From NCBI RefSeq assembly GCF_900107255.1, contig NZ_FNPH01000008.1:62001-126000 (forward strand): a stretch of DNA of 64,000 nt. Direction: 5' to 3'. A program made the translations under genes and the position numbers. Positions 36,508-44,988 of the stretch are shown one piece after another. Positions within the stretch are counted from its first letter, which is position 1. The number at the start of each line of letters is the position of its first letter. The DNA comes from Micromonospora pattaloongensis (GTDB taxonomy: Bacteria > Actinomycetota > Actinomycetes > Mycobacteriales > Micromonosporaceae). The notes under the pieces were generated by a model, which did not search any database, had not been told where the DNA came from, and saw nothing but the letters and a program-made list of their open reading frames with translations.

Positions 36508-36582
36508 ACTGAACGAAGGTTCAGTACGGTCTCCGTACCCCATCGTCGGACTTCCGTACCAGGGGAACCAATGGCCATTGGT
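36508..36582. promoter_or_regulatory. Three palindromes upstream of ppdK
   Basis: Within 75 bases before the ppdK start lie ACTGAAC-GAAG-GTTCAGT (36508-36525), the overlapping GTACGG-TCT-CCGTAC (36524-36538) and the perfect 16-bp palindrome ACCAATGGCCATTGGT (36567-36582). All are exact. Together they look like a regulated promoter with two or more dimeric operators; which protein binds is unknown. Confidence 0.5.
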
Positions 36583-36774
36583 GGGCGAAGGCTAAGCGAC
36601 TGCGTGGTTGCCGGACAGAGTTCGGTGACCAGTCGCACAGTTATCGACAATCGTGCGTTCGTACGTTTTTCTGGGAGCGATTCCACGCTCATGATCGCGC
36701 ACGAGGGTGGGCACGGCGGCATTCTGTCGGGCAGGTCGACGCGCGACGGAAAATCACCCGAACGTTTCTCGCCA

Positions 36775-37926
36775 TCAGCCGCCGGAGTCGGCGAGTTCGG
36801 CGCCCTCGGGCACCATGTCGTCGTCGCGGCTGTCGAGCCAGCCGTCGGGCAGGAAGACCTTGCCCGGCGAGTTGGTGCGCCCCCGCGGCTGGCCGAGCAG
36901 CTCGACCGGGAACGGGGCGTCCCCCTCGAGCTTGCCGAGCAGATCGTCGAGCTCCATCAGGCTCTCGATCATCGCGAGCGACCGGCGCAGCTCGCTGCCG
37001 ACCGGAAAGCCCTTCAAGTACCAGGCCACGTGCTTGCGGAAGTCCGTACAGCCGTCCCGCTCGCTCTCCAGCCACTCCACCAGCAGCTCGGCGTGCCGGC
37101 GCATCGTCGTCGCGACCTCGCCCAACGTCGGCAGCGCCCGGTCGGGACGCCCGGCGAAGGCCGCGGCCAGATCGGCGAAGAGCCAGGGACGACCCAGGCA
37201 ACCGCGGCCGACCACCACCCCGTCCGCGCCGGTGTGGGCCACCATCCGCAGCGCGTCGTCGGCCTCCCAGATGTCGCCGTTGCCGAGCACCGGCACGTCC
37301 AGGGCCTGCTTGAGCGTCGCGATCGCGTCCCAGTCCGCGGTCCCGGAGTAGCGCTGCGCGGCGGTACGCCCGTGCAGCGCCACCGCCGCCACCCCGGCGT
37401 CCTGCGCGGCCAGCCCCGCCTCCACGTACGTCAGGTGGTCGTCATCGATGCCCTTGCGCATCTTCACCGTCACCGGAACGCCGGCCGGCGCGGCGGCCGC
37501 GACCGCCGCCCGCACGATCCGCGCGAACAGCCGACGCCGCCACGGGAGCGCGGAACCGCCGCCCTTGCGGGTCACCTTCGGGACGGGACAGCCGAAGTTC
37601 AGGTCGATGTGGTCGGCGAGATCCTCCTCGACCACCATCCGCACCGCCGCCGCGGTGACCTCCGGGTCGACGCCGTAGAGCTGCAGGCTGCGCGGTCGCT
37701 CGTCACCGTCGAACGCGACCATCCGCATGGTCCGCGGATTGCGCTCCACCAGCGCGCGCGTGGTGATCATCTCGCAGACGTAAAGCCCCCCGCCCTGCTC
37801 ACGGCAGAGCGTGCGGAAGGCGACGTTGGTGATGCCGGCCATCGGCGCGAGCACGACGGGCGGCCACACCTGGTGCCGCCCGAGGGCGAGCGGCGGCAGG
37901 ACGGCGGCGGCGGCAGGGGTGGTCAC
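36775..37926 (-). CDS. dusB: tRNA-dihydrouridine synthase
   Basis: A 383-residue FMN enzyme that reduces uridine to dihydrouridine in tRNA. Characteristic blocks are VVLAPMAGITNVAFRTLCRE, LQLYGVDPEVTAAAVR, DHIDLNFGCPVPKVTRKGGGSAL (with the catalytic Cys in NFGCP), VTVKMRKGIDD, ALHGRTAAQRYSG, VLGNGDIWEADDAL and GVVVGRGCLGRPWLFAD. The C-terminal HVAWYLKGFPVGSELR is the tRNA-recognition helical domain. It starts with GTG. It lies between glyS and ppdK on the same strand but with sizeable gaps and a terminator before it, so it probably has its own promoter. Confidence 0.92.
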   Translation of the reverse strand: MTTPAAAAVLPPLALGRHQVWPPVVLAPMAGITNVAFRTLCREQGGGLYVCEMITTRALVERNPRTMRMVAFDGDERPRSLQLYGVDPEVTAAAVRMVVEEDLADHIDLNFGCPVPKVTRKGGGSALPWRRRLFARIVRAAVAAAAPAGVPVTVKMRKGIDDDHLTYVEAGLAAQDAGVAAVALHGRTAAQRYSGTADWDAIATLKQALDVPVLGNGDIWEADDALRMVAHTGADGVVVGRGCLGRPWLFADLAAAFAGRPDRALPTLGEVATTMRRHAELLVEWLESERDGCTDFRKHVAWYLKGFPVGSELRRSLAMIESLMELDDLLGKLEGDAPFPVELLGQPRGRTNSPGKVFLPDGWLDSRDDDMVPEGAELADSGG

Positions 37927-37990
37927 ACGCTCAAGGATTCCACGAGGTCAGCGGGGGCCGCACCGCGGTAACCGGCCGAACTACCCGAAA

Positions 37991-38028
37991 CGGCTCCCTC
38001 CGCCCGGAAGCCGGGGCGGAAGGAGCCG
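37991..38028 (-). terminator. Terminator after glyS
   Basis: The arms 37991-38005 and 38014-38028 pair over 15 positions with one internal mismatch (C/A) around an 8-base loop. On the minus strand the stem is followed by TTTCGG, a weak U-run. It begins 12 nt after the glyS stop at 38040. Confidence 0.75.
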
Positions 38029-38039
38029 CTCGTCACGCG

Positions 38040-39419
38040 TCAGCAGCCGGGCAGACGCTCGATCAGGTAGCGCTCGACCTGATCCAGCGAGACCCGCTCC
38101 TGGGTCATGGTGTCCCGGTCCCGGACCGTCACCGCGTTGTCCTCGAGCGTGTCGAAGTCGACCGTGACGCAGAACGGGGTGCCGATCTCGTCCTGGCGCC
38201 GGTACCGGCGACCGATCGCCTGCGAGTCGTCGAACTCCACCACCCAGCGCTTGCGCAGGTCGGCGGCGAGCCCCTTCGCCTTCGGCGACAGCGCCTCGTT
38301 GCGGGACAGCGGCAGCACCGCCACCTTGACCGGCGCCAGCCGCGGGTCGAAGCGCATCACCGTGCGCTTGTCGACGCCGCCCTTGGTGTTCGGCGCCTCG
38401 TCCTCGTCGTACGCCTCCAGCAGGAACGCCAGCACCGCGCGGGTCAGGCCGGCGGCCGGCTCGATCACGTACGGCATCCAGCGCTCGCCCTTGGTCTGGT
38501 CGAAGTACGACAGGTCGACGCCGGAGTGCTTGCTGTGCGTGGAGAGGTCGAAATCGGTGCGGTTGGCGATCCCCTCCAGCTCGGCGAACTCGGTCCCGCC
38601 GAAGCGGAAGCGGTACTCGATGTCGACCGTGCGCTTCGAGTAGTGGGAGAGCTTCTCCTTCGGGTGCTCGTAGAAGCGCAGGTTGCTCTCCGACAGCCCG
38701 AGGTCGAGGTACCAGTTCCAGCGCTCCTGCAGCCAGTACTCGTGCCACTGCTCGTCCGAGCCGGGCTCGACGAAGAACTCCATCTCCATCTGCTCGAACT
38801 CGCGGGTCCGGAAGATGAAGTTGCCCGGGGTGATCTCGTTACGGAACGACTTGCCGGTCTGGGCGATGCCGAACGGGGGCTTCTTGCGGGCGACCGTCTC
38901 GACGTTCTTGTAGTTGACGAAGATGCCCTGGGCGGTCTCGGGGCGCAGGTAGTGCAGCCCCTCCTCGCTCTCCACCGGGCCGAGGTAGGTCTTCATCAGG
39001 CCGTTGAACATCCGCGGCGCGGTGAAGGTGCCCTTGTTGCCGCAGTTCGGGCAGTTCAGCTCGGTCAGGTCGGACGGCGCCCGGCCGTGCTTCGCCTCGA
39101 ACTCCTCCTCGAGGTGGTCCGCGCGGAACCGCTTGTGGCAGAACTGACACTCGGTCAGCGGGTCGACGAACGCCTCGAGGTGGCCGGAGGCGGCCCAGAC
39201 GTCGCGGGCGAGGATCACGGCCGAGTCCAGGCCGACGACGTCCTCACGCTGCTGGACCATCGTCTTCCACCACTGCCGGCGGACGTTCTCCTTGAGCTCC
39301 ACGCCGAGCGGACCGTAGTCCCAGGCGGATCGGGTGCCGCCATAGATCTCGCTGGACGGGAAGACGAAACCGCGGCGCTTGGCGAGGCTGACGACGGCGT
39401 CGATACGGTCGGCTGGCAT
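38040..39419 (-). CDS. glyS: Glycyl-tRNA synthetase (single-chain type)
   Basis: A 459-residue class II synthetase of the alpha-2 type. It opens with [20 protein letters not shown]. It has a four-cysteine zinc site (CQFCHKRF and CPNCGNKG), motif 2-like regions ([40 protein letters not shown]) and the C-terminal anticodon-binding domain ([13 protein letters not shown]). It charges tRNA-Gly. The ATG has GGAGG at a perfect distance (taggaggaactc). I found no T-box leader upstream. The gene is monocistronic with its own terminator. Confidence 0.95.
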   Translation of the reverse strand: MPADRIDAVVSLAKRRGFVFPSSEIYGGTRSAWDYGPLGVELKENVRRQWWKTMVQQREDVVGLDSAVILARDVWAASGHLEAFVDPLTECQFCHKRFRADHLEEEFEAKHGRAPSDLTELNCPNCGNKGTFTAPRMFNGLMKTYLGPVESEEGLHYLRPETAQGIFVNYKNVETVARKKPPFGIAQTGKSFRNEITPGNFIFRTREFEQMEMEFFVEPGSDEQWHEYWLQERWNWYLDLGLSESNLRFYEHPKEKLSHYSKRTVDIEYRFRFGGTEFAELEGIANRTDFDLSTHSKHSGVDLSYFDQTKGERWMPYVIEPAAGLTRAVLAFLLEAYDEDEAPNTKGGVDKRTVMRFDPRLAPVKVAVLPLSRNEALSPKAKGLAADLRKRWVVEFDDSQAIGRRYRRQDEIGTPFCVTVDFDTLEDNAVTVRDRDTMTQERVSLDQVERYLIERLPGC

Positions 39420-39583
39420 GAGTTCCTCCTACACCGACTGGCGGTCGGCGGGGATGCGACGGGACAAATCAACAACGGCCGGCGCGACGGCACGGTTACC
39501 GACGGCGGACCGCCCAGGAGACTACCGTGACCGGCGGGTGACGCCGCCGCCGGCAGCACCGACGACCGCGACGCGGACGCGGA

Positions 39584-40096
39584 TCACCGGATGCCGCAGA
39601 CCTCGAACTCCCCGGTCCCGGCGTCCTGGGAGAGCTCGACGTGCAGCGTCCGCTGCCCACCGCGGTCGTACCTGACGTCCACCGGCACGATCACCACGTT
39701 GGCGATCGTGGCGTCGCCGATGGTGTACGAGTCGATCGCCGGCTCGGCGGAGACCCGCCGCTCGAACTCCGGCACCGACTCGCGTCGGTGGATGTCGTCG
39801 CAGAGCAGCGCGTACGCCTTGGCGTACTCCCGCTGCTCAACCGCGTCGAAGTAGGCGGCGACGACCGCGTGGGACCGCTCGTTGACCGCCTGCGTGCCGG
39901 TGACGGCGATCCCGACCAGCGCGGCCGCGCCACCGCCGCAGCAGAGCAGCACCGCGAGGGCGGCGACGCCGATCCCGACCCAGACCCGCGCGGTGCGCCC
40001 CTCCGTGGGGGGCGCCGCGAACGGCGGACGGGCCCCGGGACCCGGTGGCGGCGTCGGCACCACGGCGGGCGGAGTCGCCGGTCCGGGAATGGTCAT
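39584..40096 (-). CDS. Membrane-anchored protein with NTF2-like C-terminal domain
   Basis: A 170-residue protein with a proline-rich cytosolic leader (about residues 1-35), one membrane helix (VWVGIGVAALAVLLCCGGGAAALVGIAV, about 38-65) and an extracytoplasmic domain. The domain, SHAVVAAYFDAVEQREYAKAYALLCDDIH, has the usual layout of DUF4878/NTF2-like lumazine-binding folds and ends with strands FEVCGI. The two cysteines (LLCDD and VCGIR) could form a disulfide. The role is unknown; such proteins are common and variable in actinobacteria. The ATG is chosen as the first codon giving the MTIPGP leader. Confidence 0.7.
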   Translation of the reverse strand: MTIPGPATPPAVVPTPPPGPGARPPFAAPPTEGRTARVWVGIGVAALAVLLCCGGGAAALVGIAVTGTQAVNERSHAVVAAYFDAVEQREYAKAYALLCDDIHRRESVPEFERRVSAEPAIDSYTIGDATIANVVIVPVDVRYDRGGQRTLHVELSQDAGTGEFEVCGIR

Positions 40097-40152
40097 GGGG
40101 GCAAGCCTAATCCCTGCCGCGCAGCGGCTCGTGGAACGGTTTTCCGTGCCGG

Positions 40153-40494
40153 TCAGCGGCCCGGCTCGGTGGCCCGGTCGCTGGCGGAGACGGTGACCGC
40201 GCCGCCGGGCTCGGCGCTCGCCAACGGCTCGTACGCCGAGGGCTCGTCCAGCGACTCGGCGAGCAGCGGCGTCGCGTACACCTTGACGTCGAACGCCCCC
40301 AGCGCCCGCCGGTAGGTGCCGACCGACTCCCACTCGGTCACCAGGCACCAGTGGTCGGGCTCGTCGAGGGAGCGGGTGAGCTGACCGCGCCGGTATCCGG
40401 GGCGGGCGGCGAGCGCGGCGAGCGCGGCGTGGGCGCGCTCGGTGAACGCCGGCGCGGATTCCTCGGTCACCACGAACCGGTTCATCACCAGCAC
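40153..40494 (-). CDS. Antibiotic biosynthesis monooxygenase (ABM) domain protein
   Basis: A 113-residue protein of the dimeric alpha/beta ABM fold: VMNRFVVTEESAPAFTERAHAALAALAARPGY followed by RSLDEPDHWCLVTEWESVGTYRRALG. Homologues include haem-degrading and quinol monooxygenases, but most actinobacterial copies are uncharacterised and residues for haem binding are not clear here. GAGGAG lies 7 nt before the GTG at 40494; a later GTG and ATG are less well placed. It is divergent from a small membrane protein gene with only 36 nt between. Confidence 0.7.
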   Translation of the reverse strand: MLVMNRFVVTEESAPAFTERAHAALAALAARPGYRRGQLTRSLDEPDHWCLVTEWESVGTYRRALGAFDVKVYATPLLAESLDEPSAYEPLASAEPGGAVTVSASDRATEPGR

Positions 40495-40530
40495 ACGCGT
40501 CTCCTCGATGTCTCACTAGAGTCTGTCGCC

Positions 40531-40788
40531 ATGCAGCCTACGCAGAACGGTCCGCTGTCCCGCTTCGGCCGGGTCAACCCGACGGCGGCGTTTCTCGGCA
40601 CGCTCGCGCTGGTGCTCGCCGGATTGTTCGCGCCCGGCATCATCGGCGGCGCGCTGCTGCTGGTGCTCGCCGGCGCGGTCGCGGCGCTTCTGGTCGCGAC
40701 CTGGTCGGCGCACCCGCCCCGCGCCCGGCTGCCGCGGGTGCTCGTGCTGACCGTGCTGGTCACCGCGGCACTGGTCAAGATCCTCTAG
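40531..40788 (+). CDS. Small two-helix membrane protein
   Basis: An 85-residue protein with two or three hydrophobic segments (AFLGTLALVLAGLFAPGIIGG, LLLVLAGAVAALLVATW, VLVLTVLVTAALVKIL) and a short polar start QPTQNGPLSRFGRVNP. It resembles the DUF6703 group of small actinobacterial membrane proteins, though I give that name tentatively. TAGAGT about 10 nt before the ATG suggests a leaderless transcript. No function can be proposed. Confidence 0.6.
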   Translation: MQPTQNGPLSRFGRVNPTAAFLGTLALVLAGLFAPGIIGGALLLVLAGAVAALLVATWSAHPPRARLPRVLVLTVLVTAALVKIL

Positions 40789-40850
40789 CCGCCGTTGTCC
40801 CCCAGGGACGCACGGGTGGTCAGCCGTCATGACATGCACCCATGCGTTTT

Positions 40851-40865
40851 TGACAATCGTTCTCA
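40851..40865 (+). promoter_or_regulatory. Zur-box-like operator upstream of znuA
   Basis: TGACAATCGTTCTCA is a 7-1-7 dyad with the TGA-AA...TT-TCA form of actinobacterial Zur boxes, 20 nt before the znuA start. The position would block transcription when zinc is plentiful. A Zur-type regulator is encoded at the end of the same locus. Confidence 0.65.
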
Positions 40866-40885
40866 TTCTCGACCAGAGTTGGGTC

Positions 40886-41836
40886 ATGCCCAGCCGTACC
40901 ACCTCTCGCCGCGCGCTCGCCGCGGCCGCCCTCGTCGCCCTCGCCGGGGCCGGTGGCTGCACCGGCGCCGCCGACGCCGACCCCGACCGCGTGAGCGTGG
41001 TCACCGCCTTCTACCCGCTGCAGTTCGTCACCGAGCGGGTCGGCGGCGACGCGGTGCGGGTGACGAGCCTGGCCAAGCCCGGCGCCGAGCCCCACGATCT
41101 CGAGCTCAACCCGCAGCAGGTCGCGCAGATCACCGACGCGAAGGTCATCGTCTACCTCAAGGGCTTCCAGCCGGCCGTCGACGAAGCGGTCGCGCAGGAG
41201 GGCGGGGACCGGACCTTCGACGTGTCGACCGCGACCCCGCTGCTCACGGCGAGCGCCGGCGGGCACGACCACGAGGGGGAGGCGGGCCACGCGGAGGAGT
41301 CGGGTGACGAGCACGCCGGCCCGGACCCGCACGTGTGGCTGGACCCGACCCGACTCGCCACCATCGCGGACAAGGTCGCCGAGCGGCTCGGCGCCGCCGA
41401 CCCGGCGCACGCCGCGGACTACACGGCGCGGGCGAAGGCGCTGCGCACCGAGCTCGAGACGCTCGACCGCGAGTACGCGCAGTCGCTGAAGAACTGCCAG
41501 CGCCGGGAGATCGTGACCAGCCACAGCGCGTTCGGCTACCTGGCCGAGCGCTACCAGCTCGAGCAGATCGGGATCACCGGCCTGTCGCCCGAGGACGAGC
41601 CCTCGGCACAGCGGCTGGCCGACGTGGTGACCGAGGCGCGCCAACACCAGGCCACGACGATCTTCTTCGAGACCCTGGCGAGTCCGAAGGTCGCCGAGAC
41701 CATCGCCCGCGAGGTCGGCGCGAAGAGCGCCGTCCTCGACCCGATCGAAGGACTGCAGCCCGGCACGACCGGCGACTACCTTTCGGTGATGCGCACCAAC
41801 CTCACGGCGCTCACGTCCGCGCTGGGCTGCTCGTGA
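40886..41836 (+). CDS. znuA: Zinc ABC transporter substrate-binding lipoprotein
   Basis: A 316-residue cluster A-I metal-binding protein. A signal peptide ends in GAGGC, an acceptable actinobacterial lipobox (Cys about 24). Metal ligands are the histidines of AEPHDLELNPQ, DPHVWLDP and TSHSAFGYLAERY and the aspartate of VLDPIEGL. A His/Asp/Glu-rich loop (GGHDHEGEAGHAEESGDEH) between the first and second ligands is typical of ZnuA rather than manganese proteins. The ATG at 40886 is preferred because the upstream codons overlap the Zur-box-like site. It overlaps znuC by four bases. Confidence 0.9.
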   Translation: MPSRTTSRRALAAAALVALAGAGGCTGAADADPDRVSVVTAFYPLQFVTERVGGDAVRVTSLAKPGAEPHDLELNPQQVAQITDAKVIVYLKGFQPAVDEAVAQEGGDRTFDVSTATPLLTASAGGHDHEGEAGHAEESGDEHAGPDPHVWLDPTRLATIADKVAERLGAADPAHAADYTARAKALRTELETLDREYAQSLKNCQRREIVTSHSAFGYLAERYQLEQIGITGLSPEDEPSAQRLADVVTEARQHQATTIFFETLASPKVAETIAREVGAKSAVLDPIEGLQPGTTGDYLSVMRTNLTALTSALGCS

Positions 41837-42594
41837 GCCCCACCGTCATCGAGGTCCAGCACGGGACGGTCGCCTACGACGGCCGTCCCGTGCTGCGCGA
41901 CGTCTCCGTCGCCGTGACCGCCGGCGAGGTCGTCGCCGTGCTCGGCGCCAACGGCTCCGGCAAGTCGACGCTGATCCGCACCATCCTCGGGCTGACGCCG
42001 CTGACCGGCGGCGCCGTCCGGCTCTTCGGGACCCCGGTCCGCCGGTTCCGGCAATGGCGGCGCATCGGCTACGTGCCCCAGCGGATCGGCGCCGGCAGCG
42101 GCGTGCCCGCGACCGTGGCCGAGGTCGTCGCGTCCGGCCGGCTGGCCCGGCGCGGCGTGCTGCGGCCCGCGCGCGCCGCCGACCGCGAGGCCGTCGCCGC
42201 GGCGCTGCACGCCGTCGGGCTCACCGACCGCGCCGGCGACCCGGTCGCCACCCTCTCCGGCGGCCAGCAGCAGCGCACCCTGATCGCCCGCGCGCTCGCC
42301 GGGCAGCCCGAGCTGCTGGTCCTCGACGAGCCGACGGCCGGGGTCGACGCGGCCAGCCAGCAGGCGTTCGCGGACGCGCTGCGCGGGTTCGTCGACGGTG
42401 GCGGGACCGTGCTGCTCGTCGCCCACGAGCTGGGCCCACTGGCGCCCCTGATCAGCCGGGCGGTCGTCGTCCACCACGGGGAGATCGCACACGACGGCGC
42501 CGTCCCCTCCCCCGCCGGCCACCACGCCGAGCCGGGGCACGACCACGTGCACCCGCACGCGCCGTCGGATTCGTCGCGGATGTGGAGCGCATGA
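41833..42594 (+). CDS. znuC: Zinc ABC transporter ATPase with His-rich tail
   Basis: A 253-residue ATPase. Walker A is GANGSGKST, the signature LSGGQQQRTLIARAL, Walker B LLVLDEPTAGVD, and the H-loop LLVAHELG. It energises the ZnuB permease. The last 30 residues are unusually histidine-rich (HHAEPGHDHVHPHAP), a likely metal-binding extension. The GTG start overlaps the znuA stop (GTGA), and its stop overlaps the znuB start (ATGA), so the three are translationally coupled. Confidence 0.9.
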   Translation: MSPTVIEVQHGTVAYDGRPVLRDVSVAVTAGEVVAVLGANGSGKSTLIRTILGLTPLTGGAVRLFGTPVRRFRQWRRIGYVPQRIGAGSGVPATVAEVVASGRLARRGVLRPARAADREAVAAALHAVGLTDRAGDPVATLSGGQQQRTLIARALAGQPELLVLDEPTAGVDAASQQAFADALRGFVDGGGTVLLVAHELGPLAPLISRAVVVHHGEIAHDGAVPSPAGHHAEPGHDHVHPHAPSDSSRMWSA

Positions 42595-43472
42595 ACGTCT
42601 TCCAGTACGAGTTCGCGATCCGGGCGCTGATCGCGGCGCTCGTGATCGGGCTGACCGCCCCGGCGCTCGGGATCTACCTCGTGCAGCGCCGCATGTCGCT
42701 GATCGGCGACGGGGTCGGCCACGTCGCGCTGACCGGCGTCGGCGTCGGCCTGCTGCTCAACCAGTCCCCCATCCTCACCGCCATGCTGGTCGCGGCCGCC
42801 GGGGCGGTCGCCATCGAGCTGATCCGGGAACGGGGGCGCACCTCCGGCGATCTCGCGCTGGCGATCCTGTTCTACGGCGGGATCGCCGGCGGCGTGATGC
42901 TCGTCGGGCTCTCCAGCAACCGCAGCAACGCGGCGCTCATGTCGTACCTGTTCGGCTCGCTGAACACGACCTCCCCCACCGACCTGGTGGTCATCGTGGG
43001 GTTGGGCGCGGTGCTGCTCGCCGCGATGCTGGTGCTGCGGCCGGCGCTCTTCGCGGTCTGCCAGGACGAGGAGTACGCGAAGGTCTCGGGGCTGCCCGTG
43101 CGCGCCCTCAACCTGCTGCTCGCGGTGACCACCGCGGTGACCGTGACCATCGCGATGCGCACGGTCGGGCTGCTGCTGATCAGCGCCATGATGGTCGTGC
43201 CGGTGGCCACCGCGCAGCAGGTCACCCGCGGCTTCCGCAGCACGATGGCGCTGGCGATGGGGGTCGGGCTGCTCGCCGCTGTCGCCGGGGTGTGGCTCGC
43301 CGGCCAGGTCAACACCGCGCCCGGCGCCACCATCGTGGTGCTGGCGATCGCCGCATTCCTGGCGGTGGCGCTGGGCGCCGCCCTGCGGCGCACGCTGCAC
43401 CGCCGGTCCCTACCGGCCACCACCCGGCCGACCGCCGAGCTGGAGCCGCCCGACGTGGTGCTGGAACGCTGA
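42591..43472 (+). CDS. znuB: Zinc ABC transporter permease
   Basis: A 293-residue ABC-3 family permease with about eight helices. Conserved blocks are GIYLVQRRMSLIGDGVGHVALTGVG, DLALAILFYGGIAGGVML, LFAVCQDEEYAKVSGLP and LLLISAMMVVPVATAQQ. It forms the membrane channel for zinc. The C-terminal 30 residues are a basic then acidic cytosolic tail. It ends 69 nt before the ArsR gene, so the regulators may be on the same transcript or have their own promoter. Confidence 0.9.
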   Translation: MNVFQYEFAIRALIAALVIGLTAPALGIYLVQRRMSLIGDGVGHVALTGVGVGLLLNQSPILTAMLVAAAGAVAIELIRERGRTSGDLALAILFYGGIAGGVMLVGLSSNRSNAALMSYLFGSLNTTSPTDLVVIVGLGAVLLAAMLVLRPALFAVCQDEEYAKVSGLPVRALNLLLAVTTAVTVTIAMRTVGLLLISAMMVVPVATAQQVTRGFRSTMALAMGVGLLAAVAGVWLAGQVNTAPGATIVVLAIAAFLAVALGAALRRTLHRRSLPATTRPTAELEPPDVVLER

Positions 43473-43541
43473 GGCGACCCCGGCTGCGGCGTCGGCGGTC
43501 CTGCGGCGCCACGCCGTGGCGGAATTGGTTACCGTTACGGG

Positions 43542-43841
43542 GTGACGACCATGAACGGGTACGAGGGCTACGAGGGCGCCGGCGAGCTGCTGCGCGCGCT
43601 CTCCGCCCCGATCCGGGTCGCCATCGTCACCGAGCTCGCCGCCGGTGAGCGCTGCGTCCACGAGCTCGTCGACAAGCTCGGCGCGGCGCAGCCGCTCGTC
43701 TCCCAGCACCTGCGGGTGCTGCGCGGCGCCGGCGTGGTGCGCGGGTCGCGGCGCGGCCGCGAGATCGCGTACGCCCTGGTGGACGAGCACGTCGCGCACA
43801 TCGTGGCCGACGCGGTGAGCCACGCCCGGGAGGCCCGATGA
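43542..43841 (+). CDS. ArsR/SmtB-family zinc-sensing repressor
   Basis: A 99-residue winged-helix repressor (LLRALSAPIRVAIVTELAAG, then AAQPLVSQHLRVLRGAGVV). The last helix reads DEHVAHIVADAVSHARE, which fits exactly the alpha-5 sensor motif D-x-H-x10-H-x2-E of SmtB and CzrA. These proteins bind zinc and release DNA. A CVHEL element in the alpha-3 region could add a second site. The likely start is GTG at 43542, or ATG four codons later. Its stop overlaps the zur start (ATGA), so the two sensors are co-produced. Confidence 0.85.
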   Translation: MTTMNGYEGYEGAGELLRALSAPIRVAIVTELAAGERCVHELVDKLGAAQPLVSQHLRVLRGAGVVRGSRRGREIAYALVDEHVAHIVADAVSHAREAR

Positions 43842-44239
43842 TGAGCGGCGACGGCACCGCCGTGCGCAACACCCGCCAGCGCAGCGCGGTCAGCGCCCTG
43901 CTGGCCGAGGTGGAGGGCTTCCACAGCGCGCAGGAGCTGCACGCGATGCTGCGCGAGCGCGGCGAGCGGGTCGGGCTGACCACCGTCTACCGGACGCTGC
44001 AGGGGCTGGCCGACTCCGGCGAGATCGACGTGATGCGCCCGCCGGGCGGCGAGCACCTCTACCGCCGGTGCAGCCAGGGACACCACCACCACCTGGTGTG
44101 CCGCGCCTGCGGCCGCACCGTGGAGGTCGAGGGGCCGGCTGTGGAGAACTGGGCGGAGCGGGTCGCGGCCCAGCACGGGTTCGCCGACGTCAGCCACACC
44201 CTGGAGATCTTCGGCACCTGCCCGGCCTGCGTACGCTGA
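43838..44239 (+). CDS. zur: Fur-family zinc uptake regulator
   Basis: A 133-residue Fur protein. The winged helix has RNTRQRSAVSALLAEVEGFHSAQELHAML and VGLTTVYRTLQGLADSGEID. The dimer domain has the structural zinc cysteines in CRACG and CPACV, plus the regulatory His cluster QGHHHHLVC and H in VSHTLEI. The short C-terminus and the context next to znuACB point to Zur rather than Fur. Zinc-loaded Zur represses uptake by binding boxes like that at 40851. It starts with tandem ATG codons. Confidence 0.88.
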   Translation: MMSGDGTAVRNTRQRSAVSALLAEVEGFHSAQELHAMLRERGERVGLTTVYRTLQGLADSGEIDVMRPPGGEHLYRRCSQGHHHHLVCRACGRTVEVEGPAVENWAERVAAQHGFADVSHTLEIFGTCPACVR

Positions 44240-44301
44240 CGTACCGTCGCCGCCCTCGGCGTGTCCTGCGGGGACGCGCCCGTTCCGGCACGCTGAGCCG
44301 C

Positions 44302-44907
44302 ATGAGGATTTACGCCGACCGCTTCCCCACCGCCGCCCGCCAACTCCTCACGGATCTGCTCGTCGCCGCCTGGGTCTACCTCTGGATCCGGGCCGCCAGC
44401 TGGCTGCACGACCTCGTCGAGCAGCTCGCGGTGCCGGGGCGGAAGCTGGAGGGCGCCGGCGGCGGGCTCGCCGACAACCTCGCCGACGCCGGCGGCAAGG
44501 TGGGGCGCGTCCCGCTCGTCGGCGACGAGCTCACCGCCCCGTTCAACCGCGCCGCCGAGGCGGCCCGGTCGATGGCCGAGGCGGGGCGGGACCAACAGGC
44601 GTTCGTCGGTGAGCTGGCGCTCGCGCTGTCGGTGGCGGTGCTGGTCTTCCCGCTCGGTGTGGTGCTGCTCGGCTGGCTTCCGCTGCGGGTCCGGTGGATG
44701 CGCCGGGCCACCGCGGCCGCCGCGCTGCGCTCCACCCCGTCGGGGCGCGACCTGCTCGCGCTGCGGGCGCTGGCCGCCCGCCCGCTCCCCGCCCTCACCC
44801 GGATCGACCCGGACGTCGCCGAGGCATGGCGCCGCGGCGACGAGTCGACGGTCAATGCCCTGGCCGCGCTGGAGCTGCGCGCCCTCGGCCTCCGCACCTC
44901 GCGCTGA
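44302..44907 (+). CDS. Hypothetical two-helix membrane protein
   Basis: A 201-residue protein with two hydrophobic segments, at about residues 13-33 (LLTDLLVAAWVYLWIRAASWL) and 108-130 (ELALALSVAVLVFPLGVVLLGWLPL). Between them is a linker of about 70 residues with Gly/Ala repeats (LEGAGGGLADNLADAGGKV). The C-terminal 70 residues are soluble and rich in Leu/Ala/Arg (RRGDESTVNALAALELRALGL). I do not recognise a characterised family, although similar proteins of unknown role are common in Micromonosporaceae-type genomes. It is 62 nt after zur and could be read from that transcript. Confidence 0.65.
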   Translation: MRIYADRFPTAARQLLTDLLVAAWVYLWIRAASWLHDLVEQLAVPGRKLEGAGGGLADNLADAGGKVGRVPLVGDELTAPFNRAAEAARSMAEAGRDQQAFVGELALALSVAVLVFPLGVVLLGWLPLRVRWMRRATAAAALRSTPSGRDLLALRALAARPLPALTRIDPDVAEAWRRGDESTVNALAALELRALGLRTSR

Positions 44908-44988
44908 CCCCGTCCCACGCTCGTGCGGTTGTGCCTCGCACACGTGGTTCACGGGGCCGGATCGGGCGCCACAGCTGTGCGATCGACG

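Noticed and set aside
39420-39583. T-box leader for glyS
   Set aside because: I looked for the AGGGTGGAACCGCG-type core on the minus strand upstream of glyS and did not find it.
44908-44988. Terminator between the convergent membrane-protein and acyl-CoA dehydrogenase genes
   Set aside because: Only short, mismatched stems could be drawn; not convincing enough to list.
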